From: Tsukamurella conjunctivitidis
GTDB lineage: Bacteria > Actinomycetota > Actinomycetes > Mycobacteriales > Mycobacteriaceae
Reading direction: 5' to 3'
DNA length: 64,000 bases
Assembly (NCBI RefSeq): GCF_007858475.1
Contig: NZ_VIGX01000006.1
Coordinates: forward strand, 235,257-299,256
The translations under genes were made by a program, and so were the position numbers. Of this stretch, positions 42,049 to 54,968 are shown one piece after another (position 1 is the first letter of the stretch; each line of letters opens with the position of its first letter). Under the pieces are notes generated by a model. The model made no database searches. It was given only the letters and a program-made list of their open reading frames with translations, and was not told the DNA's origin.

Positions 42049-42459
42049 TCAGTCCCGCGGGCCCGCGTCGAGCGCCGCGATCGCGCGCTTCGGCGCGATC
42101 TGCCGGTAGCTCGCGTCGAGCAGCTCCGTCACCTCGTCCCAGTCGACGGTGCCGATCGTGAGGTCGAGCCCGAGCCAGCCGGCGGAGGCCATGTACGCCG
42201 GCAGGTAGAACCGCTCGTCCTGTTCGAGCGCGGTGCGCTCGGCGGGGTCGACGATGAACAGCACGCTCGTGTTGCGCTGCTCGTGCGGCCTGGTTTCCGT
42301 CTTCTTGGTGCCGCCGCCGTAGGTCGCGAACATCTTGCCGCAGCGGAAGGTCGGCCGGCCGTGAGCGATCTTCTCGGTGGCCTCGGGGAAGGCCAGCGCG
42401 ATCTCCCGCACCCGCGCGAGCACCGGATCGTCGTCGGAGAACATGATCGGATGGGGCAT
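42049..42459 (-). CDS. MmcQ/YjbR-family protein
   Basis: Protein of 136 aa with the YjbR/CyaY-like fold. Recognisable blocks: ALAFPEATEKIAHGRPTFRCGKMFATYGG (residues 22-50), SVLFIVDPAERTALEQDERFYLPAYM, and the tail GTVDWDEVTELLDASYRQIAPKR. Family members are called double-wing DNA-binding proteins but a biochemical role is not established. ATG at 42459. Convergent with the RHH-like gene (9 bases between stops) and divergent from the LLM oxidoreductase across 60 bases. Confidence 0.85.
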   Translation of the reverse strand: MPHPIMFSDDDPVLARVREIALAFPEATEKIAHGRPTFRCGKMFATYGGGTKKTETRPHEQRNTSVLFIVDPAERTALEQDERFYLPAYMASAGWLGLDLTIGTVDWDEVTELLDASYRQIAPKRAIAALDAGPRD

Positions 42460-42497
42460 GCCTGCAGACCTTAGGGCGGATCGCCCACGGCCGTCGA

Positions 42498-42511
42498 TGG
42501 AACATGTTCTA
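42498..42511. promoter_or_regulatory. KstR-type operator TGGAACATGTTCTA
   Basis: The 14-mer fits the consensus TNNAACNNGTTNNA of the cholesterol-catabolism repressor KstR at every fixed position. It lies 8 bases before the LLM oxidoreductase GTG, in the place of its core promoter, where bound protein would block transcription. Confidence 0.55.
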
Positions 42512-42519
42512 CTGCGAGG

Positions 42520-45541
<3,022 letters not shown>

Positions 45542-45551
45542 GCGCGGAGGT

Positions 45552-46328
45552 ATGAGCGCCTCACCCGCGGTGGGTCGCGCCCTGGACATCCTGCTGCTTC
45601 TGGCCGGGAAACCGGGACCGGTGTCTGCGGCGGTGCTGGCGCGGGAGCTCAACCTTCCGCGGTCGTCGGTCTACCACATCCTGACGGTCCTGCAGGACCG
45701 CGGCTTCGTCGTGCACCTGCCCGAGCATCAGGGTTACGGCCTCGGCGTCACGGCCTTCGAGATCGGTTCGGCGTACCTGCGTCACGCCCCGCTGGAACGC
45801 CTCGCACAGCCGATCCTGCATCGGCTGGCTATCCAGCTGGGGCAGGCGGTGCATCTCGGCGTACTGCACGGCAACGAGACGCTGTACCTGCTCAAGGAAC
45901 GACCGTCGTCGGGACCGGCGGCCGAGGTCTCGCTCATCACCGACGTGGGGGTTCGCCTGCCGGCGCACCTCACCGCGAACGGCCGCGCGATCCTCGCCGC
46001 CCTGCCGGAGGCGCAGGTCGCCGCCCTGTACACCCGATCGTCGGCGCTGGTGAGCCGCACCGGCCGCGGCCCTCGTACGCTCGCCGAGCTGCGCAGGCTC
46101 CTCGCCGAGACCCGCGAGCGCGGCTGGGCCGATGAGGTCGAGGACGTCACCGTGGGACTGCGCTCGGTGGGCGCCGCGGTCTTCGACCACGGGGGGCGCC
46201 CCGTCGCGGCGCTGTCGACCACGTGGCGACGGCACCTCGCCCTGCCCGAGCCCGGGACCGTCGGGCAGATCCTGCGCGACGGTGCGGCCCGGCTCACCTC
46301 GCGCATCTCGGGCCGCGCGCCGGAGTAG
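45552..46328 (+). CDS. IclR-family regulator, candidate HutR-type activator
   Basis: IclR protein of 258 aa: N-terminal winged helix (residues 5-68, with LARELNLPRSSVYHILTVLQDRGF) and C-terminal effector domain (80-250, VHLGVLHGNETLYLLKER and PAHLTANGRAILAALP). It starts 10 bases after ligA and converges on hutC with a 3-base gap. In Corynebacterium the hut genes are activated by an IclR-type regulator, HutR, so this is a plausible histidine-utilisation activator working with the GntR repressor; context only. GGAGG is just one base before the ATG, an odd spacing; a GTG at 45570 is an alternative start. Confidence 0.85.
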   Translation: MSASPAVGRALDILLLLAGKPGPVSAAVLARELNLPRSSVYHILTVLQDRGFVVHLPEHQGYGLGVTAFEIGSAYLRHAPLERLAQPILHRLAIQLGQAVHLGVLHGNETLYLLKERPSSGPAAEVSLITDVGVRLPAHLTANGRAILAALPEAQVAALYTRSSALVSRTGRGPRTLAELRRLLAETRERGWADEVEDVTVGLRSVGAAVFDHGGRPVAALSTTWRRHLALPEPGTVGQILRDGAARLTSRISGRAPE

Positions 46329-46331
46329 GCG

Positions 46332-47081
46332 CTACGCGTCGAAGACGCCCTCGAGCCGGTACCGCGTTCCGGGGTGCAGGAGCCGGGCCACCGAGACGAC
46401 ACGGTCGCGGGACCAGGTGCGGCGGCGGATCATCAGGCCGGCCTCGTGGTCGCCGAGCTGCAGCAGGCGGCGTTGCTCGGCGGTCGGCGTGACCGCCTCG
46501 ACGACGTGCTCGCCGCGCATCAGCGGTGCGATCTCCATGAGGTAGTCGTGCGGGGTGCGGCGCGTGAAGTCCTGGCGGAGGTAGTCGGGGACCTCCGCCG
46601 CGACCACCAGCCGGTCCTCGAGCTGGATCGCCCGGTCGTCCTCGTAGTGCACGAGCACCGAGTGGAAGACCGCCGCGCCCTCGGGCACGTCGAGGCCCGC
46701 CGCCGCGCGCGTATCGGCGGATTCCGCGGTGAGGGTGAGGACCTCGGCCCGATGTCGATGGCCGCGCGCGGCCACCTCGTCGGCGATGGAGTGCACCTCG
46801 AACAGTGCGGAACTGGCCTTCGGCTTCGCCACGAAGGAGCCGACACCGGCGGTGCGCACCACCAGTCCCTCGGCCGTGAGCTCGCGGAGTGCGCGGTTGA
46901 CCGTCATCCGGGACAGGCCGAGTGAATTCGCGAGCTGGGTCTCCGCCGGGAGCTGTTGCCCTTCGGTCCAGCGCCCGCTGGCGATCTGCTCGACGACGAG
47001 TTCCTTGAGCCGGCGGTAGGCGGGGCCCGGGAGCCGCCGCGCACGGTAGAGCGACGCGACCTCCGTGTCCGCAATCGTCAC
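46332..47081 (-). CDS. hutC: GntR-family histidine utilisation repressor HutC
   Basis: GntR/HutC regulator of 249 aa. The winged HTH covers residues 18-85 ([20 protein letters not shown] and [20 protein letters not shown]). The UTRA effector domain (about 95-245) contains [20 protein letters not shown] and [20 protein letters not shown], sequences characteristic of HutC, which senses urocanate. GTG start at 47081 with AGGAGG eight bases upstream. Divergent from hutU over 156 bases that hold two inverted repeats. It should repress hutUIG and the hutP-hutH operon. Confidence 0.93.
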   Translation of the reverse strand: MTIADTEVASLYRARRLPGPAYRRLKELVVEQIASGRWTEGQQLPAETQLANSLGLSRMTVNRALRELTAEGLVVRTAGVGSFVAKPKASSALFEVHSIADEVAARGHRHRAEVLTLTAESADTRAAAGLDVPEGAAVFHSVLVHYEDDRAIQLEDRLVVAAEVPDYLRQDFTRRTPHDYLMEIAPLMRGEHVVEAVTPTAEQRRLLQLGDHEAGLMIRRRTWSRDRVVSVARLLHPGTRYRLEGVFDA

Positions 47082-47133
47082 CGTCGAACCTCCTCGCTGA
47101 GCACACTACCCGGCGTGCGAACTCGCGGATCGC

Positions 47134-47149
47134 GTCTCGGATACGAGAC
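47134..47149. promoter_or_regulatory. Inverted repeat GTCTCG-GATA-CGAGAC (hutC/hutU gap)
   Basis: Perfect 6-bp arms with a 4-base spacer, 52 bases upstream of the hutC start and 88 upstream of hutU; candidate site for HutC or the IclR regulator. Confidence 0.5.
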
Positions 47150-47189
47150 AGCGCGGAGGTGTGCCTGGATGCGGACGGTCGCCGCGGTG

Positions 47190-47206
47190 TGTCATGGGTC
47201 ACGACA
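47190..47206. promoter_or_regulatory. Inverted repeat TGTCATGGGTCACGACA (hutC/hutU gap)
   Basis: Symmetric at 12 of 17 positions (TGTCnTGnnnCAnGACA), 31 bases before the hutU ATG. A second regulator site distinct from the one at 47134. Confidence 0.4.
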
Positions 47207-47237
47207 GATCTTCCGTCCCTCGAGAGGACTCGCCGCC

Positions 47238-48905
47238 ATGACCCACGACTTCTCCGCCGGTGCCCGTCCCGTGCGCGCCCCGCACGGCCTCGAACTCTCC
47301 TGCCGCGGCTGGCAGCAGGAGGGCGCGATGCGCATGCTCATGAACAACCTCGATCCCGAGGTGGCGGAGCGCCCGGACGACCTCGTCGTCTACGGCGGCA
47401 CCGGACGCGCCGCCCGCAGCTGGGCGGCCTTCGACGCCATCGTGCGCACGCTCGAGACCCTGGCGGACGACGAGACCCTGCTGGTCCAGTCCGGCAAGCC
47501 CGTCGGCGTCCTCCGCACCCACGAGTGGGCACCGCGCGTGCTGCTCGCCAACTCGAACCTGGTGGGTGACTGGGCGAACTGGGAGCACTTCCGGCACCTC
47601 GAGGCCGAGGGCCTGATGATGTACGGCCAGATGACGGCGGGTTCGTGGATCTACATCGGCAGCCAGGGCATCCTCCAGGGCACCTACGAGACCTTCGGCG
47701 CCGTCGCGCGGAAACGGTTCGGCGGTACCCTCGCGGGCACCATCACGCTCACCGCCGGCGTGGGCGGCATGGGCGGCGCGCAACCGCTCGCGGTCACTAT
47801 GAACGACGGCGTCGCGATCTGCGTGGACGTCGACGAGTCGCGGATCGATCGCCGCATCGCACACGGCTACCTGGACACCAAGGCCGCCACTCTCGACGAG
47901 GCGCTGGAGCTCGCGATCACCAAGCGCGACGCCCGCGAGCCGCTGTCGATCGGCCTGGTGGGCAACGCCGCCCAGGTCTTTCCGGAGTTGCTGCGGCGCG
48001 AGGCCCCGATCGACATCGTCACCGACCAGACCTCCGCGCACGATCCGCTGTCCTACCTGCCCGTCGGCATCGCCGTCGAGGACTGGCGGCAGATGGCGGA
48101 CAAGGACGCCGCGTACTTCACCGAGGAGGCGCAGAAGTCGATGGCCGCGCACGTGGAGGCCATGGTCGGCTTCCAGGACGCGGGCGCCGAGGTCTTCGAC
48201 TACGGCAACTCGATCCGCGACGAGGCGCGCAAGGGCGGCTACGACCGCGCCTTCGACTTCCCCGGTTTCGTGCCCGCCTACATCCGCCCGCTGTTCGAGG
48301 AGGGGCTCGGCCCGTTCCGGTGGGCCGCGCTCTCCGGCGACCCGGAGGACATCGCCAAGACGGATCGGGCGATCCTCGAGCTCTTCCCCGAGAACGAGCA
48401 CCTCAAGCGGTGGATCACCATGGCGGGGGAGAAGGTCCGGTTCGAGGGCCTGCCCGCCCGCATCTGCTGGCTGGGTTACGGGGAGCGTCACCGCGCGGGC
48501 CTGAAGTTCAACGAGATGGTCGCGAACGGCGAGATCGGCCCGCTGGCCATCGGCCGCGACCATCTCGACTCCGGCTCCGTCGCCTCCCCTTACCGCGAGA
48601 CCGAGGCGATGGCGGACGGCACCGACGCCGTCGCCGACTGGCCGCTGCTCAACGCGCTGGTCAACACCTCGTCGGGCGCGTCGTGGGTGTCGATCCACCA
48701 CGGCGGCGGCGTCGGCATGGGCCGCTCGATCCATGCCGGCCAGGTGTGCATCGCCGACGGCACCGATCTCGCAGCGCAGAAGCTGGAGCGCGTGCTCACG
48801 AACGACCCGGGCATGGGCGTGATCCGCCACGCCGACGCCGGCTACGAGTACGCCAACGAGGTCGCCCGCGAGCGCGGCGTCCGTATCCCGATGCAGGAGG
48901 GCTGA
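47238..48905 (+). CDS. hutU: Urocanate hydratase
   Basis: Urocanase of 555 aa, second enzyme of histidine degradation, turning urocanate into 4-imidazolone-5-propionate with NAD+ as an electrophilic cofactor. Family blocks: [37 protein letters not shown], the NAD+ site [18 protein letters not shown], and the active-site region [21 protein letters not shown] whose Cys is conserved. The ATG at 47238 gives the standard N-terminus. First gene of a rightward hutUIG operon; hutI follows after four bases. Confidence 0.97.
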   Translation: MTHDFSAGARPVRAPHGLELSCRGWQQEGAMRMLMNNLDPEVAERPDDLVVYGGTGRAARSWAAFDAIVRTLETLADDETLLVQSGKPVGVLRTHEWAPRVLLANSNLVGDWANWEHFRHLEAEGLMMYGQMTAGSWIYIGSQGILQGTYETFGAVARKRFGGTLAGTITLTAGVGGMGGAQPLAVTMNDGVAICVDVDESRIDRRIAHGYLDTKAATLDEALELAITKRDAREPLSIGLVGNAAQVFPELLRREAPIDIVTDQTSAHDPLSYLPVGIAVEDWRQMADKDAAYFTEEAQKSMAAHVEAMVGFQDAGAEVFDYGNSIRDEARKGGYDRAFDFPGFVPAYIRPLFEEGLGPFRWAALSGDPEDIAKTDRAILELFPENEHLKRWITMAGEKVRFEGLPARICWLGYGERHRAGLKFNEMVANGEIGPLAIGRDHLDSGSVASPYRETEAMADGTDAVADWPLLNALVNTSSGASWVSIHHGGGVGMGRSIHAGQVCIADGTDLAAQKLERVLTNDPGMGVIRHADAGYEYANEVARERGVRIPMQEG

Positions 48906-48909
48906 TCCG

Positions 48910-50088
48910 ATGACCACCGGCTGGACCCTGATCGACGGCATCGGTTCCCTCGTCACCAACGATCCGCAGGCGGGAGAGGGCCGGCTGGGAGTGATCCGCG
49001 ACGCCGCCGTCGTCATCGGCGACGGTGCCGTCCAGTGGGTCGGGCCCTCGTCCCGGGTGCCCGACGGGGCCGCGGCCGCCCGTATCGACGTCGAGGGCCG
49101 TGCCGTGCTCCCCGGCTTCGTGGACAGCCACTCGCACACCGTCTTCGGCGGCGACCGGGCGGAGGAGTTCGCGGCCCGGATGACCGGCGCCGCGTACGGG
49201 GCGGGCGGCATCCGCACGACGATCGCCGCGACCCGCGCCGCCTCCGACGAGGCGCTGGCGGCCAACACCGCCCGGCTCGCCGCCGAGGCCCGGGCGCAGG
49301 GCACGACGACGCTGGAGATCAAGACCGGGTACGGCCAGACGGTGCGCGACGAGTCGCGCAGCCTGGACGTGGCCGCGGGCGTCTCCGACGAAGTGACGCT
49401 GCTCGCCGCCCACGTCGCGCCTCCCGAATACGCGGGGCGGCAGGACGACTACGTCGCGATGGTGATCGACGAGATGATCCCGGCGTGTGCGCCCCGAGCG
49501 ACGTGGATCGACGTCTTCTGTGAGGAGGGGGCCTTCACCGAGGAGCAGTCCCGGGCAGTGCTCACCGCCGGGATGGCCGCGGGGCTCGTGCCGCGCGTGC
49601 ACGGCAATCAGCTCTCCTACGGCGCGGGTGTGCGCCTCGCCGTGGAACTGGGCGCGGCCTCGGTGGACCACGTCACCTACACCACCGAGGCCGACGTCGA
49701 CGCCCTCGCGAGCGGGATGACCGTCGCGACCCTGCTCCCGGGTGCGGACTTCAGCACCCGGAACAAGTACCCCGATGCGCGGGCCCTGCTCGACGCGGGC
49801 GTGACCGTCGCCCTGGCGGCGGACTGCAACCCGGGCACGAGCTACACCACGAGCATTCCGTTCTGCATCGCGCTGGCGGTGCGGGAGATGCACATGAGCC
49901 CCGATGAGGCCGTGTGGGCCGCGACCGCCGGTGGCGCGGCGGCGCTGCGGCGCACCGACGTCGGGGCGCTGCGCGTCGGCATGCGGGCGGACCTGACGGT
50001 GCTCGACGCCCCCTCGCACCTGCACCTGGCCTACCGGCCGGGCGTCCCGCTGGTCTCGCGGGTGTTCTCCGCCGGGGTGCAGCGATGA
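48910..50088 (+). CDS. hutI: Imidazolonepropionase
   Basis: Amidohydrolase of 392 aa opening the imidazolone ring to N-formimino-L-glutamate. Metal ligands: HSHT (residues about 75-78, [13 protein letters not shown]), His in [10 protein letters not shown], His in [10 protein letters not shown] and Asp in LAADCNPGT. Length and order of blocks are as in HutI. ATG four bases after the hutU stop; its own stop overlaps the hutG start (ATGA at 50085-50088). Confidence 0.96.
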   Translation: MTTGWTLIDGIGSLVTNDPQAGEGRLGVIRDAAVVIGDGAVQWVGPSSRVPDGAAAARIDVEGRAVLPGFVDSHSHTVFGGDRAEEFAARMTGAAYGAGGIRTTIAATRAASDEALAANTARLAAEARAQGTTTLEIKTGYGQTVRDESRSLDVAAGVSDEVTLLAAHVAPPEYAGRQDDYVAMVIDEMIPACAPRATWIDVFCEEGAFTEEQSRAVLTAGMAAGLVPRVHGNQLSYGAGVRLAVELGAASVDHVTYTTEADVDALASGMTVATLLPGADFSTRNKYPDARALLDAGVTVALAADCNPGTSYTTSIPFCIALAVREMHMSPDEAVWAATAGGAAALRRTDVGALRVGMRADLTVLDAPSHLHLAYRPGVPLVSRVFSAGVQR

Positions 50089-51017
50089 CCGACCGGGCGC
50101 CGTCGGCGTGGACGGGACGCGACGACGGGCCGGGACCGGAGCACCTGCGCTGGCACTCGGCGATGGCTGCCGGCCCCGCGCCGGGGGCGACCACGGTGAT
50201 CGGCTTCGCCTCCGACGCCGGGGTGGTCCGCAATCTCGGCCGCCCGGGCGCCGCGGCCGGTCCGGACGCGCTGCGCGGCGCCCTGGAATCACTGGCGCTG
50301 CCGTCCGACCCCGGACTCGTCGACCTCGGCGACGTGGTCGTCACCGGTGACGGCGACCTCGAGTCGGGACAGGAACGGCTCGGGGCAGCGGTCACGAACG
50401 TGTTGGACGACGGCGGCCTCCCCGTCGTCCTCGGTGGCGGCCACGAGGTCGCCTACGGCAGCTACCTGGGGATCGCGAACTCGCGCGCCGTCGCGGACGG
50501 GGCGCGCCTCGGTGTCCTGAACCTGGACGCGCACTTCGATCTCCGCGTCGCACCCCGGCCCAGCTCCGGCACCCCGTTCCGGCAGATGGCCCAGCGCGAG
50601 GCGGAGCGCGGGCGGCGGCTGGACTACGCCGTCGTGGGGATCGCGCAGCCCGGCAACACCCGCGCGCTCTTCGACGAGGCCGAGCGCTGGGGTGTGCGGT
50701 ACCTGCTCGATGACGAGTGCGGCGTGCTGTCGATGCCCGCGGTCGAGCGGTTCGTGCAGGACTTCCTCGCCGGCGTCGACGCGCTGTACCTCACGATCGA
50801 CCTCGATGTGCTGCCCGCGGCCGTCGCGCCCGGCGTCTCCGCACCCGCGGGCCTGGGCGTGCCGCTCGAGGTGATCTCGCGGGTGTGCGACCTGGTGGCC
50901 GCCAGCGGCACGCTACGCCTCCTCGACGTCGCCGAACTCAACCCGTCGCTCGACGTCGACAACCGCACCGCCCGCACCGCGGCCAGGTTGATCCACCGCA
51001 TCGTCACCCGCCGCTGA
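50085..51017 (+). CDS. hutG: Formimidoylglutamase (arginase/ureohydrolase family)
   Basis: Mn-dependent ureohydrolase of 310 aa releasing formamide and L-glutamate from N-formimino-glutamate. The three metal-binding blocks are [19 protein letters not shown] and [18 protein letters not shown]. Placement last in hutUIG defines it as HutG rather than agmatinase or arginase. It means the pathway goes straight to glutamate and formamide, without the HutF/formylglutamate branch. Followed by a 59-base gap to the convergent hutH. Confidence 0.95.
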   Translation: MTDRAPSAWTGRDDGPGPEHLRWHSAMAAGPAPGATTVIGFASDAGVVRNLGRPGAAAGPDALRGALESLALPSDPGLVDLGDVVVTGDGDLESGQERLGAAVTNVLDDGGLPVVLGGGHEVAYGSYLGIANSRAVADGARLGVLNLDAHFDLRVAPRPSSGTPFRQMAQREAERGRRLDYAVVGIAQPGNTRALFDEAERWGVRYLLDDECGVLSMPAVERFVQDFLAGVDALYLTIDLDVLPAAVAPGVSAPAGLGVPLEVISRVCDLVAASGTLRLLDVAELNPSLDVDNRTARTAARLIHRIVTRR

Positions 51018-51076
51018 GAGCGGGTGCATCCCGTCGTCGCACCGCGGCCGTCCCCCCGCGCGGCGCCACCGCGCGG

Positions 51077-52612
51077 TCAGGCGAGTTCGCCCGCGACCCC
51101 CTCCGCGGCGGCCACGAGCGCGCCGGACGCGGCGAGCTCGACCACGGCCTCGATCTCGGGGGCCAGGTAGCGGTCGGTGCCGGGGCCGTCGACGCGGCTG
51201 CGGATGAGGTCGCGGACGGCGCCGGTCGCGGCGGCCGGCTGCAGCGGCGCGCGCAGGTCGATCGCGCGGGCCGCGGTCAGCGCCTCGATCGCCAGGACGC
51301 GGGTCAGGCCGTCGATCGCACGACGGAGCTTGCGGGCCCCCGACCACCCCATCGACACGTGATCCTCCTGCATCGCGGAGGAGGGGATCGAGTCCACCGA
51401 CGACGGCGCCGCGAGGCGCTTGAGTTCGGAGACGATAGCGGCCTGCGTGTACTGCGCGATCATGTGGCCCGAGTCGACGCCCGGGTCGTCCGCGAGGAAC
51501 GGGTTCAGTCCGTGATTGCGCGCCTTGTCCAGGAAGCGGTCCGTGCGCCGCTCGCTCATGGACGCCACGTCGGCGGCGACGATGGCGAGGAAGTCCAGGA
51601 CGTACGCGACGGGAGCGCCGTGGAAGTTGCCGTTCGACTCCACGCGGCCGTCCAGGGTGATGACGGGATTGTCGACGGCGCTGGCCAGCTCGTAGCCGGC
51701 CACGGTCTCCGCGTGGGCGACGGTGTCGCGGGCGGCGCCGGTGACGATCGGCGCGCAGCGCAGGGAGTAGGCGTCCTGGACGACGGTGGTGTCCTCGCGG
51801 TGGCTCGCGACGATGGGGGAGCCGTCGAGCAGTCGGGTCATGTTCGCGGCGGCGACGGCCTGCCCGGGCTGCGGCCGCAGGGCCTGCAGATCGGCGGCGA
51901 AGACGCGGTTCGTGCCCATCAGGCCCTCCACGCTCATCGCCGCCGTGACGTCGGCGAGCGTGAGCAGTCGGCGCAGGTCGTGGCAGGCCATCACGAGCAT
52001 GCCGAGCATGCCGTCGGTGCCGTTGATGAGTGCGAGGCCCTCCTTCTCCTCCAGCACGACGGGCGTGATCCCGGCGGCGGCCAGGGCCTCCGCAGCGGGG
52101 ACGAGCGCACCGTCGGGCGTGCGCACCGTGCCCTCGCCGATCACGGCGAGCGCGCAGTGTGCCAACGGAGCGAGGTCGCCCGAGCAGCCCAGGCTGCCGT
52201 ACTCGTGGACCACCGGCGTGATCCCGGCGGTGAGCAGTGCGGCGTAGGCGCGCGCGACCTCGGGACGTACGCCGGTGCGGCCCGTCGCCAGGGTCGACAG
52301 CCGCAGGAGCATGAGGCCCCGGATCACCTCGCGCTCGACCTCGGGCCCGGAGCCCGCGGCGTGCGAGCGGATCAGGCTGCGCTGCAGCTGCTTGCGCAGC
52401 TCGGTCGGGATGTGGCGGGTGGCGAGCGCGCCGAAGCCGGTGGACACGCCGTACACGGGATCGGGGCTGTCGGCGAGCGCGCGGATGTGCGCGCGGGTCG
52501 CGGCCATCGCGTCGAGCGACTCCTGTGACAGCTCCACGGCAGCGCCCTCGCGGGCGACCCGCAGGACGTCCTCGAGGCTGACGGGGCCGATGCCGACGGT
52601 GACGGTGGTCAT
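51077..52612 (-). CDS. hutH: Histidine ammonia-lyase with Cys-Ser-Gly MIO triad
   Basis: Histidase of 511 aa deaminating L-histidine to urocanate. The MIO electrophile is formed from an internal tripeptide, here Cys143-Ser144-Gly145 within EYGSLGCSGDLAPLAH instead of the common Ala-Ser-Gly; the Cys variant is known in streptomycete histidases. Other active-site blocks: VYGVSTGFGALA (Tyr), NGTDGMLGML, VQDAYSLRCAP and NPVITLDGRVESNGNFHG. It is the second gene of a leftward operon with the permease: the permease stop and this ATG overlap as TGATG. Confidence 0.97.
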   Translation of the reverse strand: MTTVTVGIGPVSLEDVLRVAREGAAVELSQESLDAMAATRAHIRALADSPDPVYGVSTGFGALATRHIPTELRKQLQRSLIRSHAAGSGPEVEREVIRGLMLLRLSTLATGRTGVRPEVARAYAALLTAGITPVVHEYGSLGCSGDLAPLAHCALAVIGEGTVRTPDGALVPAAEALAAAGITPVVLEEKEGLALINGTDGMLGMLVMACHDLRRLLTLADVTAAMSVEGLMGTNRVFAADLQALRPQPGQAVAAANMTRLLDGSPIVASHREDTTVVQDAYSLRCAPIVTGAARDTVAHAETVAGYELASAVDNPVITLDGRVESNGNFHGAPVAYVLDFLAIVAADVASMSERRTDRFLDKARNHGLNPFLADDPGVDSGHMIAQYTQAAIVSELKRLAAPSSVDSIPSSAMQEDHVSMGWSGARKLRRAIDGLTRVLAIEALTAARAIDLRAPLQPAAATGAVRDLIRSRVDGPGTDRYLAPEIEAVVELAASGALVAAAEGVAGELA

Positions 52613-53988
52613 CAGAGTTTCTCCAGTTCGATCTTCGGGGTGCGGGGGAGGAAGCGGAACGCCACGGCCAGGAGGATCAGCCACACGGCGCCCACGTAGA
52701 GAGCGACGCGGGTGTCCGCGTGGAAGGCGAGCAGGACGGTGACGAAGACGAGGAAGGCCATCGTGATCAGTTGGCCGTAAGGCCACAGCGGCACGGGGAA
52801 CGTCAGGGCGGCCTCCTGCTCGGTGGTCATGGCCCGGCGTGCGCGGTACTGCGCGGCCAGGATCATCAGCCAGACGAAGATGGTCGCGAAGGTGGCGATC
52901 GAGGCGATCACGGCGAAGACGCTCTCGGGGATCAGCCAGTTGAGGACGACGCCGATGATCAGCGCACCGGCCATGATGACCACCGTGAGGTAGGGGACGC
53001 CGTTCCGCGAGACCCGGGTGAGCGCGGCCGGCGCCTGTCCGCGCTGCGCCATGCCGTAGAGCATGCGGCCGGCACCGAAGACGTCGCTGTTGATCGCGGA
53101 GAGGGCCGCGGTGATCACCACGACGTTGAGCACGGCCGCCGCCGGACCGACGCCGAGTGCCTCGAAGATCTGGACGAACGGGCTGCGATCCGTGGTGATC
53201 TCGTTCCAGGGGATGATCGCCATGATCACCGCGAGGGTGAGCACGTAGAACAGCAGGATCCGGATCGGCACAGTGTTGACCGCGCGGGGAATCGTCTTCT
53301 CGGGATCCTGCGCCTCGCCGGCGGTGATGCCGATGATCTCACTGCCGCCGAACGCGAAGATGACGATGGCGAAACAGCCGAGGAAGCCGCCGAAGCCGGT
53401 CGCGAAGAAGCCGCCGTTCGACCAGAGGTTGGACACGCCCTGCGAGGTGTCGTGCAGGCCGAAGCCGAAGATGAGGACGGCGATGCCGCCGGCGATCATC
53501 GCGATGATCGCCGCGATCTTCACGAGCGTGAACCAGAACTCGAGCTCGCCGAAGGTCTTGACGCCCACGAGGTTCACGGCGGCGATGAAGAAGATGATCG
53601 ACAGCACCCAGATCCAGCGCGGCACATCGGGGAACCAGAAGCCCATGTACACGCCGAACGCGGTCACGTCGGCGAGCGCGACCACGATCATCTCGAAGAT
53701 GTACGTCCACCCCGTCATGAAACCCGCGAGCGGGCCGAGGTTCGCCGAGGCGAACTCGCCGAACGAGCCCGCGACGGGGTTGCGGACCGACAGCTCGCCG
53801 AGGGCGCGCAGCACGATGTAGATCGCGGCGCCGCCGATGACGTACGCGACGAGGACCGCCGGGCCCGCGGACTGGATGGCCGACGCGGAGCCGTAGAACA
53901 ATCCCGTGCCGATCGCGGAGCCGAGGGCGATGAACCGGATGTGGCGCGCGGACAGGCCGCGGACCAGGGTGGAGCCGAGGTCGCTCAC
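52612..53988 (-). CDS. Amino acid permease (AAP/ProY family), likely histidine uptake
   Basis: APC-superfamily permease of 458 aa with 12 transmembrane segments. TM1 has the substrate loop [20 protein letters not shown] and TM6 the [16 protein letters not shown] block, characteristic of basic/aromatic amino acid:H+ symporters such as ProY, HisP-like permeases. Being upstream of and coupled to hutH, it most likely imports histidine. GTG start at 53988 with AAGGAG seven bases upstream. A HutC-like operator sits about 50 bases before the start. Confidence 0.92.
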   Translation of the reverse strand: MSDLGSTLVRGLSARHIRFIALGSAIGTGLFYGSASAIQSAGPAVLVAYVIGGAAIYIVLRALGELSVRNPVAGSFGEFASANLGPLAGFMTGWTYIFEMIVVALADVTAFGVYMGFWFPDVPRWIWVLSIIFFIAAVNLVGVKTFGELEFWFTLVKIAAIIAMIAGGIAVLIFGFGLHDTSQGVSNLWSNGGFFATGFGGFLGCFAIVIFAFGGSEIIGITAGEAQDPEKTIPRAVNTVPIRILLFYVLTLAVIMAIIPWNEITTDRSPFVQIFEALGVGPAAAVLNVVVITAALSAINSDVFGAGRMLYGMAQRGQAPAALTRVSRNGVPYLTVVIMAGALIIGVVLNWLIPESVFAVIASIATFATIFVWLMILAAQYRARRAMTTEQEAALTFPVPLWPYGQLITMAFLVFVTVLLAFHADTRVALYVGAVWLILLAVAFRFLPRTPKIELEKL

Positions 53989-54038
53989 GGGGACTCCTTA
54001 GCGGGCGGACGGGGCTGTGCGGTGGGTCACACCCGATA

Positions 54039-54058
54039 TGTATAGCGCTGTCTATACA
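54039..54058. promoter_or_regulatory. HutC-type operator upstream of the permease-hutH operon
   Basis: TGTATAG-CGCTGT-CTATACA is a perfect 7-bp inverted repeat in an AT-rich patch, and the right side reads TGTCTATACA, close to GntR/HutC-family operator cores. Located 51 bases before the permease GTG. Confidence 0.6.
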
Positions 54059-54100
54059 AATGTGCAAGACCCGGCCCGGACCCATCCGGCACCGCGGGAC

Positions 54101-54754
54101 TCAGCGGACCAGCACCGTGGCCACGATGCCCGCGAGGTAGCCCAGCCGGGCCACCTCGGACGGACGGAAGTCCGGGCCGCCGGGACGGCCGACGAGCACG
54201 ACCTTGCCGATCGCGCCGAGCGGCGCGGCGGCCAGCTTGGTGTCGAGCTGCTGCCAGGTCTCGGGCACCCAATCGGCCTCGGCGTCGAGGGCGACGGGGC
54301 CGCTGAGCGGGAGGAAGTCCAGGTGCTCGGGCGGCGTCTCCGGCAGGCCCGAGGAACCGAAGACGGGCCACTGCGTCTCCGGGCTGTTGCTCAGTACGGC
54401 ACACCAACCCACTCGCAGAACGCGGGGAATCTGGTTCGCCAGCATCTGGAGCTGGTCGCGCCCGGCGGCGGCCACGTGGTCGATCAGCTCGAGCTCGCGG
54501 TGGGTGTCGAGCACGTCGGCGTACGGGCGGATCGAGTCGACCGTGATGCCGTCGAGCGCTTCCGCGGCGGTGATCAGCGTGTCCGGCAGCGACTGCGGGC
54601 CGAGGTCCACGACGATGTCGTCCACGGCGAAGCCGCTCCCGCGCTCCACGACGTCGAGCGAGAGGATGTCGGCGCCCACCGAACCCAGGGCGACGGCCAG
54701 GGAACCCAGGCTGCCGGGACGGTCGGTGAGGCGGACGCGCAGGAGGTAGGACAC
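54101..54754 (-). CDS. ACT-domain protein, Rv3013-like
   Basis: Protein of 217 aa with an N-terminal ACT domain (residues 2-75, YLLRVRLTDRPGSLGSLAVALG) that usually binds amino acids or similar ligands, then a second conserved domain of unknown function (95-217, with GKVVLVGRPGGPDFRPSEVARLGYLAGI). In M. tuberculosis the homologue lies between ligA and gatC, where this one still sits apart from the hut insertion. GTG at 54754 with a near -10 sequence CACAAT six bases upstream. Effector and role are not known. Confidence 0.85.
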   Translation of the reverse strand: MSYLLRVRLTDRPGSLGSLAVALGSVGADILSLDVVERGSGFAVDDIVVDLGPQSLPDTLITAAEALDGITVDSIRPYADVLDTHRELELIDHVAAAGRDQLQMLANQIPRVLRVGWCAVLSNSPETQWPVFGSSGLPETPPEHLDFLPLSGPVALDAEADWVPETWQQLDTKLAAAPLGAIGKVVLVGRPGGPDFRPSEVARLGYLAGIVATVLVR

Positions 54755-54968
54755 GCCCCGATTGTGGCACCCGCGCCCGCCGGGCGCAGATCCGCGGCGG
54801 GGGACGCGCCCCCGCGGCGAACGTCGTGCACTAGCAGCATCGACCGTCGCGGGGTGGCGGAGCTCGAGGAGAACACCTGCGCTCCCGACCTGCCCCGCTG
54901 AGCCGACGTCGGCAAGATCACACCGCCTCGGTTGGTGTCCCGGGACGTGCGCACCGACACTGGTACGC

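Noticed and set aside
42498-42511. LexA/SOS box reading of GAACATGTTC
   Set aside because: The actinobacterial SOS box needs GAAC-N4-GTTC; here the spacer is two bases, which instead fits the KstR consensus.
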